A stretch of 64,000 bases of DNA from Paragyromitra xinjiangensis (taxonomy: Eukaryota; Ascomycota; Pezizomycetes; Pezizales; Discinaceae): positions 124,001 to 188,000 of the forward strand of contig JBCAMK010000004.1 of the NCBI GenBank assembly GCA_038503065.1. Reading direction: 5' to 3'. Shown piece by piece: positions 46,070 through 57,942 of this stretch. How positions within the stretch are numbered: position 1 is the stretch's first letter; each line of letters begins with the position of its first letter. Position numbers and translations under genes: made by a program. Under the pieces are notes generated by a model. That model searched no databases and was not told the origin of the DNA. It was given only the letters and a program-made list of their open reading frames with translations.

Positions 46070-49000
46070 ATGTTCGATCAGCTCTTCTCGCGATCGAGAA
46101 CTGCCGACACAGGTGTTGGTTCAGTTCATGGAGATGGTTCCTCTGACTTGCCCATAAGCAACTGCATTTCAGGCGAGCTGGGAGGCGTTGGAATGTCCAT
46201 TGGGTATTGCACATCTTCTTCCCCGAGTGTTCCTACAATCATAACAATCGTGACACCGGCTAAAACGATTTATGAGGATTCTCCGAGCGACAGCTTGATC
46301 TCCGTTGTTCCGACCAGATCGGAACCAGAAGAGGAGGCTTCCTCCACCCAGACGCCCACTCGCACCTTCACTGCGAGTGGCTTCCTGGCCGCCATCTTCG
46401 GCATCGGCATTGCACTATCGTTCTGGACCCCGAAGAACTTGTGGGTTTTCATGGGAGGTTTCGGTTTCCGAAGGGAGAAGAGACGGCAGAAGAATAAGCA
46501 GGCTCAGCGATCGGTCGAGGTTCCTGAAGCGGTTGCGGTTGAGGGAAAGAAATTGACAAATGGCCAGAGAGATAAGGGTAAGGCACGGGCCTTCGACAAT
46601 GAAATCGAAGGAGAGAGTTCGTCTTCAGCTTCGAACGAGCGAACGGCTCTCCTCGTCGGTGAACCAACAACTTACTCCTCCGGTATCGACCTCGATACTC
46701 CACCTCATGACTCTGGCGTCGATCTTACCAACGGTGAAGAAGCTAAAGCGACTCGCCCGGAAGATATGCCGGTACACTATGAGCCTAAACAGGCACCGGT
46801 ATCGGAGCCAGAGCTTACCGAGGAGGATATGCTCAAGACGATTGATGAAGAGGAGGAGATCATCGATTCACCCATTAATGAGAGTTGGACCTTCGCAGAT
46901 CGTCACATGTCACCTATTTACAGCCAGACCGAAGTACCGGTTTCTCGCGTTGAGTTTGAATCAAGGGAGCTTCCTCCGCGGGTAGAGCCGATGGCGGAAC
47001 CTTCGGTGGGATCGTGTCCGTATGAGAACAGGAAGAACGCTTCCGAACCGCTGTCCTCGTCTATCGTTGTTGTTGACCTACCAGTCACCGAGGAAGAGGA
47101 GCCGAGGCAGTCTGAAGCACCTTATACTCTTAACAAGTCGGCTCCAGTCGAGACCGAATTACCCATTCCCCCGGTCGTAGAGACAGTCCCGGAGCCGGTG
47201 GAGAAGGTTGAAGAGGTGAAGGTCGAGGAGGTGCCGGTGAAGGTTGAGGAGAAGGTTGAAGTTGAGGCCGGTCCTTCAGTTTCTAGGGAGGTCCCCGTTC
47301 TTGAGGAGGTTGAGGTACCGAAGGCTTTGGAAGTTGAGACCCCGAAGGTCGAGAAGGTCGAAGCTCCCAAGGAAATCGAAATTCCCAAGGTTGAAGCTCC
47401 GAAAGTCGAAGCTCCCAAAGAGGTCGAGACTCCAAAGGTCGAGACTCCTAAGGTCGAGCACGTCGAGTCTCCCAAGGTTGAAGTCGAGGTTCCCAAAGCT
47501 AAGGAAGTTGAAGCCCCCAAGGTCGAAGAGGTCGAAGCTCCCAGGGTTGAGCTCGTTGCAGTTCCCGTGGTTGAGGTCGAGACTCCCAAGCCAAAGGAGG
47601 TTGAGACTCCGAAGGTCGAAACTCCCAAGATCGAAGCCCCCAAGGTCGAAGCTCCTAAGCCCGAACCTCCTAAGGTTGAAGCTCCTAAGCCTGAACCTCC
47701 CAAGGTTGAAGCCCCCAAGGTAGAGGCTGTTATCGAGCAGCCGAAGGAAGTCAAGAGAGAAGAAATCAAATCCACCCCAGTGTCCCTCCCCGTTTCCACT
47801 ACCCCACAAATCGAACTCATCCCCCCTACTCCTGCTTTCAACAGCGGATTCTCTGAAGAGGCTGAGGCGTTCTTGAAGGAGCGTGCTGAAGAGACAGTTA
47901 TTGAATCTCCCCTTCCTAAAGTCAAGGAGGAGGATGAGCCAGCGTCTCCTACTAGGGCAATTTCTAGGTCTAGGACTCCAGAGCCGGCAAAGACTACCTC
48001 TGGTTCTTTGACTGTGGACTACAAAGAGAAGGAAAAGGAAGATGATGATCTCTCCATTGTTGACCACCCGATGACACACTCCCCCGACCAACTCTCTCTC
48101 AGTGGGGACGACAAGAAGGATGAGGAACCGGCTGCTACTGAAGAAGTTCGTCCTTCGTCCGCCAAACCCCCAAGCACCATCGGAGATGACGGCAAGTCTA
48201 CCAAGTCTACCCGCAGAAATTCCTTCCGCCGCATGGCTAGCCTCGGCAGTCATAGCAGGAATGCCTCTATTGACTCCACAAAGAGAGAGAAGTCTCTGAG
48301 GAGATCGATGACTGGTATCCTGCCTGGTGGAAAGAAATCGAAGAAAGAGAATTCTGCGCCCGCGTCTGCCTCAACCTCGCAGGTCAAGTTAGGTGAGCTC
48401 ACGCCCCCACCTACTCCCCCGGAGACGGATGTTGCCAGGCCAGAATCGAGACGCTCCGAGAAAGAGAAATCCTCCATTTCCCGAGCCATGAGCTGGAGCC
48501 ATGGAATCAACAAGATATCCTCCAAGGACAAACGGGACCAAGTGGCTAAGAAAAATTCAGACCATGAAGCCGAAGCCACCGAAGACGCTGAGCCTGCTGA
48601 AGCTGCTGGGCCCGCTGAAGTCATAAAGCCCTCGAGCGCATCAATCATTTCGAACAAGGATAGACCCACCACCTCCGACAGTGAGAAGCCAAGCAAGCTT
48701 CCCCGAAGAACTAGCTGGTTCACCAGGAAGAAGTCTACCAGCAACTTGAGTGTCGCCGATGTCGTCAAGTCTGCAAGTAACGCCAACCTTGCCCCTGCGA
48801 AGGAAGAACCCTCTGTACCCGCCGTTGAGGCCGCTGAGGCTTCGCCGCTCGACAAGGGCAAGGGAGTTGACAGAAGCCTACCGGTCGAAGCTCCTAAGGA
48901 GGTCCAAATCATCGAAGCACCTCCTCCACCCCCAACTGAAGAGCAGAAGGTGGCCGCTGAAACCGCTGCCGCTGCTAAGGAGGTTGTAGCTGCTGCTGCT

Positions 49001-49072
49001 GAGAAGGCCCAACCAAGGCCACAGTTGAAGAGCAAAGTTTCGGCGTGGATGGCTTTGCGTAGGAAGAAATAG
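46070..49072 (+). CDS. Single-pass membrane protein with PKVE repeats and disordered Ser-rich tail
   Basis: A 1000-residue intronless protein of unknown function. Residues 1-100 are Ser/Thr-rich. A hydrophobic span at about 102-133 is followed by a basic stop-transfer stretch (F-R-R-E-K-R-R), so the remaining 870 residues should be cytosolic. Acidic disordered sequence follows. At about 370-560 there are repeated P-K-V-E and P-K-E-V-E units (DNA 47180-47740). The last third is Ser-rich with basophilic kinase-type sites: R-R-N-S-F, R-R-M-A-S, L-R-R-S, R-R-T-S-W. It ends in an Ala/Lys-rich segment. Such proteins may tether membranes or scaffold signalling, but I recognise no family. The ATG at 46070 is chosen for its strong context and for placing the span near the N-terminus. 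Confidence 0.8.
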   Translation: MFDQLFSRSRTADTGVGSVHGDGSSDLPISNCISGELGGVGMSIGYCTSSSPSVPTIITIVTPAKTIYEDSPSDSLISVVPTRSEPEEEASSTQTPTRTFTASGFLAAIFGIGIALSFWTPKNLWVFMGGFGFRREKRRQKNKQAQRSVEVPEAVAVEGKKLTNGQRDKGKARAFDNEIEGESSSSASNERTALLVGEPTTYSSGIDLDTPPHDSGVDLTNGEEAKATRPEDMPVHYEPKQAPVSEPELTEEDMLKTIDEEEEIIDSPINESWTFADRHMSPIYSQTEVPVSRVEFESRELPPRVEPMAEPSVGSCPYENRKNASEPLSSSIVVVDLPVTEEEEPRQSEAPYTLNKSAPVETELPIPPVVETVPEPVEKVEEVKVEEVPVKVEEKVEVEAGPSVSREVPVLEEVEVPKALEVETPKVEKVEAPKEIEIPKVEAPKVEAPKEVETPKVETPKVEHVESPKVEVEVPKAKEVEAPKVEEVEAPRVELVAVPVVEVETPKPKEVETPKVETPKIEAPKVEAPKPEPPKVEAPKPEPPKVEAPKVEAVIEQPKEVKREEIKSTPVSLPVSTTPQIELIPPTPAFNSGFSEEAEAFLKERAEETVIESPLPKVKEEDEPASPTRAISRSRTPEPAKTTSGSLTVDYKEKEKEDDDLSIVDHPMTHSPDQLSLSGDDKKDEEPAATEEVRPSSAKPPSTIGDDGKSTKSTRRNSFRRMASLGSHSRNASIDSTKREKSLRRSMTGILPGGKKSKKENSAPASASTSQVKLGELTPPPTPPETDVARPESRRSEKEKSSISRAMSWSHGINKISSKDKRDQVAKKNSDHEAEATEDAEPAEAAGPAEVIKPSSASIISNKDRPTTSDSEKPSKLPRRTSWFTRKKSTSNLSVADVVKSASNANLAPAKEEPSVPAVEAAEASPLDKGKGVDRSLPVEAPKEVQIIEAPPPPPTEEQKVAAETAAAAKEVVAAAAEKAQPRPQLKSKVSAWMALRRKK
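47180..47740 (+). repeat. Degenerate in-frame repeat encoding P-K-V-E units
   Basis: Many imperfect 9-15 bp units of CCCAAGGTCGAA and related codons. They keep the frame and create long spurious open frames on the opposite strand. They probably expand and contract by slippage or unequal exchange. Confidence 0.8.
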
Positions 49073-51877
49073 ACGGTGATTTAGGGACTAGTCATTGAAA
49101 TTGCGACCGTTTTCGAGAATTTTTTGGTGTACAGTATTTGCGTCTCATTTTTGTTTATTTCTGGTCCATTTTTAACATATGCATGGGGATGTGCTGAGGA
49201 CACGATAACATGGTTGTTTATTTCTTTTTCATTGGATATCTTGGATTTTTTTTTTTGATTTTCAGCGTTTGCATTCGCTTAGCATTTTGGAGTTTTTTTT
49301 TCTTTTCTACCTTTTTTATATTTCTTTTGTCTACTTACGCTCGTCACGGCAGACATTTCTTTAACGAGGGACGATATCGAAGAGATACGAGCTCGGGATT
49401 TATTTATTTTTTTGGGTTACTTTAGGGATTGAGATTGGAGACTTTTTTTTATTTTTTTTTTAACTTCAAGTTTTCATATATGTATGAGAATGGAATCTGA
49501 AATTTAAGATTTAAATTATTGTTCACTGGAATGTGGAATGTAGGGGGGGATGGGGGGAGGGGATGGTAGGGTGATTGAGACGGGATATGATCAGGAATCG
49601 ACATCGCATCGTTGTAGTCGATCGGTGAAGGGGGAGTTCGGTTAGAAGGCGGGGTAATGGGGGATTGGATGCAGGGACTGGTGTGGGGGTTGGTTGGGTG
49701 GGCGAGTGATTGGGGGTGATGGGGGTTGGAGGTTGGGGGGTGTAGATGAAATGGAATTGGTGTTTTATAAGTGTAGTTTATCTCGTTCCTAGCCTGTTTT
49801 TTTATTCTGTGCTTTGTGTTTCCGGAGGAGGCTGTAGGGCGAGTTAGGTGTCCTCAGGGAGTAAGTTAATATAGATTTAAGATGGTGATTACTCTACTCT
49901 TTACGAACAGTAAGGCGACAGGATTATCGTTTGGTGCGCAGTTCAAGCCCGGTTCACGGGGGATCACTCGGTTGGAGCGGGGCGATGGTGGGTTAGTGGT
50001 GCGAAGGGGCGGAAAGAGTAGAAGACTCAGAGGGGGGGACTCTACTCTAGGTGGAAGTATCCTCAGGTGCTCGGAATACTCGGCTGGACGCTGACCGATA
50101 GGTTAATCCAATGAAGAGCAGACCTACCAGCGCTACATGTATTCCGACAACACGATACGTCCAAGACAGTTGAATCAACCATCGGAGATAGTAGATAAAA
50201 CGTGACCGTGATAGAAACTCTTCACCGACACCCCATCTCCCGAGACGTGCCGATTGGCTGGCTCGTTTGATCAGGTGAGGGTCTGCAGTTCGATCTTCCG
50301 TTGTCGAGCGAATCATCGGGTTCCGATTGTTTGGGTGGTATCGTGCGGGTTTGGGTGTTGGGTCTCGTGATGGTCTTATGTTTGTGGGGCGAGGGTGTAG
50401 TTTGTTAGATGGGGGCTGTTGGGGTTGCTTTCCCTGGGAGGTGGTTCTCGCCGTGTCGCCCGATGTAGCTGTAAGGTTGGCGTCTGCGTGTTGCGCTGAG
50501 TGGGGTTGGGATATTGCTGGGAGATGGAGATTCTGCTCTTTTCTGCGTGAGGCTTTGTGGTTCGTTCTTGCTGAAGTGGGCTTCCTAATCGGGTATCCTG
50601 GGCTCTAGTGGGGAGGGCGTCGGAGTCCTGAAGGCTGGTGGGTTTTCATGTACGGTGTGCGTACTCTAGGTTCGGGTATGTCACAGTTGAGAGTTAATCG
50701 AGTCTCGATCTCTACTTTCGACGCTCGCCAGTGGAATTTCGAGTGATATCGTGTGATGTATAGGCGGATGGGTTCTTTGTTAGGTACTGGTGGGCGGACT
50801 AGGCATTAGTTTTATGGGGTGATTGCGCTTTATAGAACTACTGAAAAAGTGTAACGTTATAAATCTCTTGCATCTGCGCTGTGCTCTCGGAGCGGAATTA
50901 TTGGCTAGGCTCCTTTGATGGTCCCGACGGGGAAACCCTACAGTGTCGCTCAACTCTCAGCATACCTGGGCGCTTCTATTTAACGAAGGTTAGAGAAATA
51001 AGTAGTATCTGAGGGTCCCGTGGGGTCTAACATAAGTCTATCATGTCACTGAATATTGCACGCATCATCCCAAGGAACCGGTTTGCGTAATCTTGAATAT
51101 TCAGCCACTCTGTTTGAGTGACTAACCGGCCAACGTACTAAGATGTATTCAACCACTAGCTACCCTGTTTCTCCGGTATTCGACTCGGGGTTTATACGCA
51201 AGTGTGGGACGGTCGATCCAACTTACTTGCAGAATTGAAGCTTCCAAACTCTGGGATGGCAACCGTCAGGTCTTGCGAAGAGTGATAGGATCTTTGATAG
51301 TGTGAAGGTTCAGGTATTCCCGCGGCCTATGATTTCTAGAGCTGGATGGAGAGAGGAAAATTAGGTAAGCTCGGCGGAATAAACTGGCGCATGGTCTTAA
51401 ATACTAGTGGAAGGATACCCTGTGAATTGCTACTGCTGCTTGGGGGATTGAGTAACCTGCGGAAATTGTTGAAAAATCGATTGGTACGCGGTGGACTCTT
51501 ATATGAGCAAAGTTCATACATACTACATGTACTTATGGAGAGATGGTGGGGAACGGAGCCTCTGATACTATGTTCGTCGCTGCCAGTAACTGCTTCAGGA
51601 ATTTAGTTGTAGGAGTGAAATTTGTTTGGTTTGTTTTTTGAATTAGAAGTATATATTGAAAATGTGTAATCAAGGGTTGTATTGCCTCAAGTGATCATCG
51701 GGAAATTCGTTAGGTGGCAGGCTGCGACCAATGGCAGCTCTTGGTTACTCGTAATCTTTTATCGGAAATCTCGAGAATCAAGGCCTACCCGTAAGCGGAG
51801 TCAGTTGCTGGAATCTTTTGAGGGTAATGTCTTCTTCGGAGGCATTTTGATAGTTAGCACCTAAGATAAAACGACCA
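49073..51877. other. Intergenic region, no gene recognised
   Basis: Just after the stop come T-rich runs (49240-49460) that fit a 3' untranslated region and transcript end. Beyond that the plus strand is G/T-rich to about 49760. Short frames (49882, 50327 and 51346 plus) show no family motif. Confidence 0.4.
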
Positions 51878-52312
51878 TCAGTAATTGCTCCTTGGTCTGG
51901 AACAACATAGTATATCCTGGATGCTTTGTGGCTTCACTAGTGGCACTTGTCTAGGTACTGGTATTCCCCGACGTGATATCAAAGATATAGGTACGAAGAT
52001 CAATATTATAGAGGGCTGGTCATGGTTGTAGTTGGTTTCATACAACTGTAGCGTGACTCGCTGGATACGGCAGAGGATAGGTGGTGCCATAAGCAGCGAA
52101 CATCGCAGCCCTAAAAGAAGATGTCCTAGGTTGGACCATAAGTTTAGAAATGTATCCCCGAAACGGTGTTTCGTTGTCTGTGCCTCATCGATGAGAAAGA
52201 TGGTCGGTGATCCTGCAGTTGAGCTGTCCAATGGTGTTTCCGAAAGCTGCTTGGTGTATTTCTGGCTTTGGGATTCATCCATGGCTTCTAGACACATTTC
52301 CGGGGAGACCAC
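51878..52312 (-). pseudogene. Fragment of a P-loop NTPase/Crinkler-like protein
   Basis: A 144-codon frame containing T-I-F-L-I-D-E-A-Q-T-T, the Walker B-type motif found in the fungal and oomycete P-loop proteins often fused to Crinkler modules. It is followed at the right distance by G-L-R-C-S-L-L-M-A, where relatives have a conserved beta strand. No Walker A, N-terminal domain or C-terminal part is visible nearby, so this looks like an isolated piece of a decayed gene. The call rests on motif memory. Confidence 0.4.
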
Positions 52313-52467
52313 CTTTATGTATTAATAATTAAACGGGGGTTCGAGTACGATAGACCTAACAGCAAAAAAATTTCTATTTGCTTGTTTCTCCAACGCAAAT
52401 GGTTTTATGTGATAGCAGATGATAGGTAAGGTTGGGCGTTATGGTGTTCTCGTTGACTAATCTGACT

Positions 52468-52641
52468 TACAGTGCCAAAAAGGGGTATGCGAATGGTACA
52501 GCATTTTCACGGTATTCTAAAAAATGCTGGATTAATTCTGCAGTGCTACGGGATTTATCAGCAAATGTAGTAGCGCTCTAGAATTAATACAGCATTTTCT
52601 AAAAATACGGTAGTAGACCCACCCCATTTTTTAGTACTGTA
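52468..52641. mobile_element. MITE family 2, copy 2 (174 bp)
   Basis: Same length and colinear with the copy at 37071-37244, with TA on both sides and CAGTGCCAAAAAGGGG at the left end. About a dozen point differences separate the copies. It has no coding capacity. Confidence 0.85.
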
Positions 52642-55169
52642 GTTAGCAAGTCATTCAACTAAACCATTATCATCATCATCGCCACAATCATCACCATCAC
52701 CATCAAAACACTCACGTTTATTAATTATCGGTTTTTGGAGTTCTGCTTCTAGCGGCGCAGCCGAATCCCCGCTGCATTCTCAGCGGAGGTGTAGTGACAC
52801 CTGCTGTAACGGGTATCATCAATGGGCCTTCATCAATGGACCTCTAGTGGACGGGGACTAACCCTAAGGATACTGGCAGAATGCTATTGCTTTGTAGTCC
52901 CACACATGCAGCTTGCTGATCTAGAGCAACAGAATCCCGGGGCTAGACCGAAGGCTCTGGAAAGGCCGGATTTTCTGTGCTTGATGAGATTTCTTTTCTG
53001 CGGAGGTATAAACAATTGTATGGGGTCGCCTTAAAAAGCCGTATATTAATTTAGTCCTGGCGCAATACCCAAAAATTCGGAATTTTTTTGCTCCCCGCAG
53101 ATCCCCGATAGTACAACCCTCCCTTTGTATGGAACTTCGCCCTCGAAATCCTCCGGAGCTTTAAAGATACTAAAAAGTCTCAAGGAAGAATTGGCTCATC
53201 TCAGACCACTTCTTGCTCTAACGCTACGGTGCCCAGTAATCTTTGACAGTGGAGCCGGAAGTCGTAGCATCTCAACGATGAGAGTTGGAACGATTGAAGC
53301 TTGAGGGTAGTTTGATACCTATAGATGTAGTTGACTGCGATAAGCCGTGTTCAGTACCCACAGCTATCTAGGGTACTGTTTATAAGTTACCTCGAGAGCC
53401 TCAGGATGGTCAATGGGGGGTTTTTTCGTGTTGTAGGATGGGATTAAGGTACACAGCAAGCTGTGCTAGGCGCGGGGCTAGGGATAGGTGGTGCGTGCTA
53501 GTGGAGAAACAGAGAAAGCATCTCTTATCCGGTCTTCTCCACTCATCCCCAATCCATTACACTCCTTCCTCGTCTTCATCTAGACATTCAACCCCATGCT
53601 TCTCAATACCCCCCACCCTCCCCTCTTTCTTCTAGACCTCCTTGTTATGTACACAGAGGATGCTAATAATAAAGTATACGAATTTGACGGGAAGGGAACT
53701 CTGCTTTTATTCACAGCCTTTGTGGCTGCATCGGGGCAAGATCGGCGGAACTCAAAACGCTGAAATAGGTAGATGGTTGAAAAACTACGTTTTTCTAGAC
53801 GATACCTGAAGAGTCTCCGATTCACTTTTCGTGAAACAACTGATGTATTGGCTATCAAAACAATATCTGGGCTAGATCACGAAGCCGTCGGGACAGAATT
53901 CAATCAGTTTCTGCTAGCAAACATGGATCACACTACGTCTAGGGCATTAGCTGGCACGGGATCCATAGTATATAGTTTTGCTCTGCTATGCAAAAGAGCT
54001 AAACATAAACTACAAGCGTAGTAGATCCTTAAAAACTGACTGGCCTCCATGGTTGTGGAGGTAGCTGTTGGCGGCCACTCATAGAAATAGTCGTTTGTGG
54101 ATCAACGGCGTTGGCCACGGGCTCATCGCAGAAGGGGAAACCATCCGAGGAGATATATGGAGTATTTAGGTATACAGCGCTTGCGCGGTTGAGCCATGGT
54201 TTATGAGATCGGCAAACTACCACCTAGGTGGTTGGATGTACCTAATTAATTATCTACATGTATCTATGTGGGAAGGTCGAAGACTTGAAACTACAAACAC
54301 AACTAAGGATGTGGGCCGTGGTGGGGAGTTCATGGGAGATACGCCGCCATTTCTTCCCTGCTTCTTTTTTCTACGGAGAGAGAGGCTCAGAGAGCACAAA
54401 ACTGAGGTTCTTACTAGTGGCGGAACCCTACGACTGTTTTGATGATTACTACCGAATCACAGAAAGGTATGGTTTATGTGTTGATAAAGGGACTCGTGCA
54501 GTATACTTTGTGGCTCGGCTCGCCCCATATGGGGGTATGTCTGTGCGAGATTACCCCAAATTCCGAACAGTTCCTCATCATCTTGCAGAAGGTTCAGTAT
54601 TCTAAACCAACCAGAGCTCAAATGCAGCAATGTTGAACGGAAAGATATATCTAATGGGATGGGGGGCGGGTTATGCGAAGGTTTCATTTGGGATATATTC
54701 CGCCGCATCTGGAGCTACGGAAGTAAAGGAATAGGGGGAACAGTGGGAGTTTTTGAAGCAGGCTGGGTCGCGGGTTCACAGTGTCCATAGCCGACGACAT
54801 TGCTCACCTTCTCCTAACTTCTTTGGTAACTCGCAGGCATACCTGTAACTTAATCTTTTGCCTCGTTTTAGCTATCGTTATTCCACTGACTCGGGGTATT
54901 CAAAAACAGAATGGCACAGGCAACAACCATGAATATAAATTTCTAGTGAACGATTTATTTTCTCTTCTAGGACTATGATCTCCTATGCTACCCATATCCA
55001 CTTTACGTTCTTTCTCACGAAACTCAACTATCCATACCAGAATCTATCATCGAAAAGCACAAATAGGCGTGTTTCAAAGCCGCAAAATCATCCCATTCCA
55101 ACTCGACGAAATCAAACAGTTATATTCCCGTTTCCCTGTATAGCTCTGTTCCGTCGGAAGATAACCTAC
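52642..55169. other. Intergenic region, no gene recognised
   Basis: About 2.5 kb without a supported gene. An open stretch at 53102-53307 (plus, no ATG) and frames at 53773-54021 and 54258-54605 look weakly protein-like but carry no known motif. Confidence 0.35.
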
Positions 55170-55467
55170 GTCAATCTACCTAAATCTGAGTTGAAAGGGA
55201 GAAGACTTACGCCCCAAAGCTTAGCTCGCGGCGGGCAATTACTTTTTTGATCTTCAATTATGATAAGAGAAGACTCGACAGGAGGGGTATTCGCGCAGGG
55301 AGAACAGATGCACCATTCGTCTCTGGGGATGGCATCCATTACTGTAGCGATATGGTGTCCGCGGCCGCGGCAGGATTTTTTCGCTGTAGTGTGGTTGGGT
55401 TGGATAAGCGTGAGATTGGATAGGGAATAGAGAACGGACAAGTTGGGCAGATCGCTGCTTTGCACAT
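55170..55467 (-). CDS. Small Cys/His protein of a conserved fungal type, possibly degenerate
   Basis: From an ATG at 55467 the first exon encodes M-C-K-A-A-I-C-P-T. After an inferred 56-bp intron ending in ACAG, the frame continues R-G-H-H-I-A-T-V-M-D-A-I-P and E-W-C-I-C. I recall a widespread small fungal protein of the form M-C-K-A-x-C-x-T-C ... W-x-G-C-G-x-H-x-x-x-V-M-D-x-I-P ... C-T-C. Here the second Cys, the Trp and the G-C-G Cys are all replaced, so it may be a decaying copy. The 3' end is uncertain: a GTAAGT lies at about 55212. A telomere-like box is 139 bp upstream. Confidence 0.4.
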
Positions 55468-56018
55468 TGCGGTTTTGGTACCACGATGGAAATGTGATAT
55501 GTTGGAGTTGAAGTTTGGAGCTGTTCACAACCTCAGAAGATTGCTGGTTGGTGTTGAGCAGCCTCGTGCATTGTAGACGTATGTAAGGGTACTAATTACC
55601 GATGAGGGTTAGGGTTATTCTGCATTTCTACTCAAAGCGATTTAAGCCATGGAGGGATTTTGATTTGGAAGATATATCCCGGGTTAAAATAGATAGATTT
55701 GGTTCCATGCCTGGTGGTTCAATTCATCGTTGCTTGGCTTTCATCCTATTAGGTACGAGGCTTGCAATGCAGGTGGGATAGGCTATATGCAACACGGGGT
55801 TTGTACGTATAACTACATGTAAATATCTTGGTGTATTTATAATGTAATGTGAACATTTAGTCCTAAAAAATGGAAAGAAATTCGAATATCTGCGTCTTCT
55901 ACTTTTCAATCTGACAGCTAACCTTCACCTTACTTGATTTAACGTAGCCTAGCTTGAAATTGGGGAAAAGGCATTCATCCTTCGGGCAGGCTCCTCAACC
56001 TACACTCGAAGGCGCGGG

Positions 56019-56678
56019 CTAGTAGTTGTCCTTGCCGTATTTATTGTATTTCTCGTGCAAATTCTACCCGTCCTCGTTAGTCTAGTCTTCATAGACACCA
56101 TTTTCAACCGCCAAGGTTCAAAGACAGTAGGCGATAACGAACCCTTGGAAGCGTAACATTCGGAATAATCACTGAATGCAACGCACTTGGTGCACGCTTC
56201 GGAGGCTGCCTGTAATCACCATTCGGATAATATTTATACCTGGAGAATTGACCTTTAGCACCCGTTTCTTCCCTACAAATTCTGTTTGGATAAAAGCGGT
56301 AGATATGGGTGTGTGGGTATAATACTTATAGTTACGATCCTCCGGATCCTCCGGATTCACGTCATTCCAAGGAGCAGAATGTTTAACAACGTTGATACGT
56401 CCTTCTTCAGCGCTGGCCGTAGTCGGCTTTCGACCTGTGTTCTGTCAGGCTATGTATTTCTTCCGCCTATTATTGATAAGAGCTATGAACCGAAATAGAA
56501 TCCAACTAGTCCAAACGCTCCCATCATGACTCCGAATAGGACCTGTATAAAATATTTAGTGTCCGGGCTCCTTCTTCAATATGTAGGCGTAAGCGGTGTG
56601 ACATACATAGAGCTCTGGATCTCTCCTAGCTCCTCGCCGGAGCCCTTCTTTCCCTGCGGCACCTCCAATGGCGGACAT
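56019..56678 (-). CDS. MLRQ/B12D-like small mitochondrial membrane protein, five exons
   Basis: A 124-residue protein resembling the fungal B12D/NADH-ubiquinone reductase MLRQ-subunit family. Exons 56607-56678, 56491-56542, 56326-56434, 56143-56239 and 56019-56063 sum to 375 nt, with canonical GT-AG introns of 64, 56, 86 and 79 bp. The family start R-R-D-P-E-L-Y-V-L-F-G leads into one membrane span (G-V-M-M-G-A-F-G-L-V-G-F-Y-F-G-R-K-P). Next come P-W-N-D-V-N-P, A-P-S-A-L-H-S-V-I-I-P-N-V-T-L-P and the tail H-E-K-Y-N-K-Y-G-K. These patterns match fungal relatives along the whole length. It should sit in the inner mitochondrial membrane. No exon exceeds 109 nt, so a simple ORF search misses the gene. 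Confidence 0.85.
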
Positions 56679-57942
56679 GTTGTTTGATTTGTTCTATGGT
56701 GTTAAAGTGAATTGGTTTGGGGACTCAAAGGTTTCTTGGTATATTTTTGATGGTGAAAGGTGAATACTGGGGGAGCGATGAGGGGTTATGGGTTTCCCCA
56801 CGCGGAGGCAATGACTATTATAGACGTCATGGTCACAGATGAGCCGCTTGCTCAAGACCTTAGAGCTAGGTGTCTAATAGTTCGGGCTATATAGCTAGAA
56901 TCTTGGGCCAACAGGCCGATAACTGGTGGTTAATCAAGCAGTTACGGATATTTTCTCTGCAAGAACAATTAGTTGGGAATAACTAGGCTGAAGCTAGAGA
57001 TGATTGAGTTTGGCCCGCGGACCAGATTGTTACGTTGCTGGAAGTCGTAAATATTAGTGAGGTACGTACCCTTTACCGCAGACCACGGGTAAGACAGCAA
57101 TCCACGGGGAACAACACCATGAAGTATTGAATCCAATACGAGAAATGGTAAGTAGGTCTAATATTTACGCGGTTATAAGCAGGGTGCTTTGACCAGGGCC
57201 CCTAAAATTACAATTTACAGTGTGTTGAAGGGAGCCTACCACCGAAAACCTACCGTCGAATAGAAACCCCCGAAGAGCTTTGCTTGAAGGCTATGATGTC
57301 AGGTCACATCTACCAATCGCTACAGTTTCGGGTCTACGAATAAAACTACGATGCAAAACAGTTACCTTCTGAATGGGCGATACAGCTTACCCATTGGAGT
57401 CCTCAGAAATATGGTCGAAGGCTATGCTCAAATAAAACCTATATGTTCTTAATCAGATAGAAGGACCCATTGCCGTGAGTTAATTCTCCGTGGCCGGGCA
57501 CGGAGTCTTATATTGCTGCTTCCTCCCACAAAGTCTCATCTTCTCTGAGAAGAGAGTGCAGAATCTACGAATGCGAGCATGAAATAAAACACCCCAAGTA
57601 AATTCGATAGATGCTGAATTACAGTTTGGGTCAGCCTTTCGAGATAAGAGCGAGCCCAAAACCTCTCTTATCTGGGGCTTACCGTTATGTTTGCTTTTTG
57701 AGGTAACCTGATCAACGAACGCCCAGAGTACTGGTATAAAAAATATTTTCCCGAACGCCTTTCCTTGACAATAACGAGAGTCCTATCCATCTAATGCCGA
57801 CTAAAAGAAATCTCAGCGACCTCGGCCGAGAAACAGATACTCAAAGAAAAGAAGATAGAGTGGAAAGTACCCCCCACATACCTACGCCCTTCCATAGTAA
57901 TAATATATGCCCTAAATTGCAGCTTTTAACTCCTACCCTTCA
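56679..57942. other. Intergenic region
   Basis: Contains the promoter side of the MLRQ-like gene and the 3' flank of the PIP-box gene. No frame, repeat or RNA gene is recognised in 1.26 kb. Confidence 0.4.

Noticed and set aside
47122..48253. Long minus-strand open frames (267 and 325 codons) opposite the PKVE gene
   Set aside because: They are by-products of the repeated codons of the plus-strand gene, which removes stops on the other strand. They have Ser/Thr/Gly- or Leu/Arg-only composition and no start context or splice signals.
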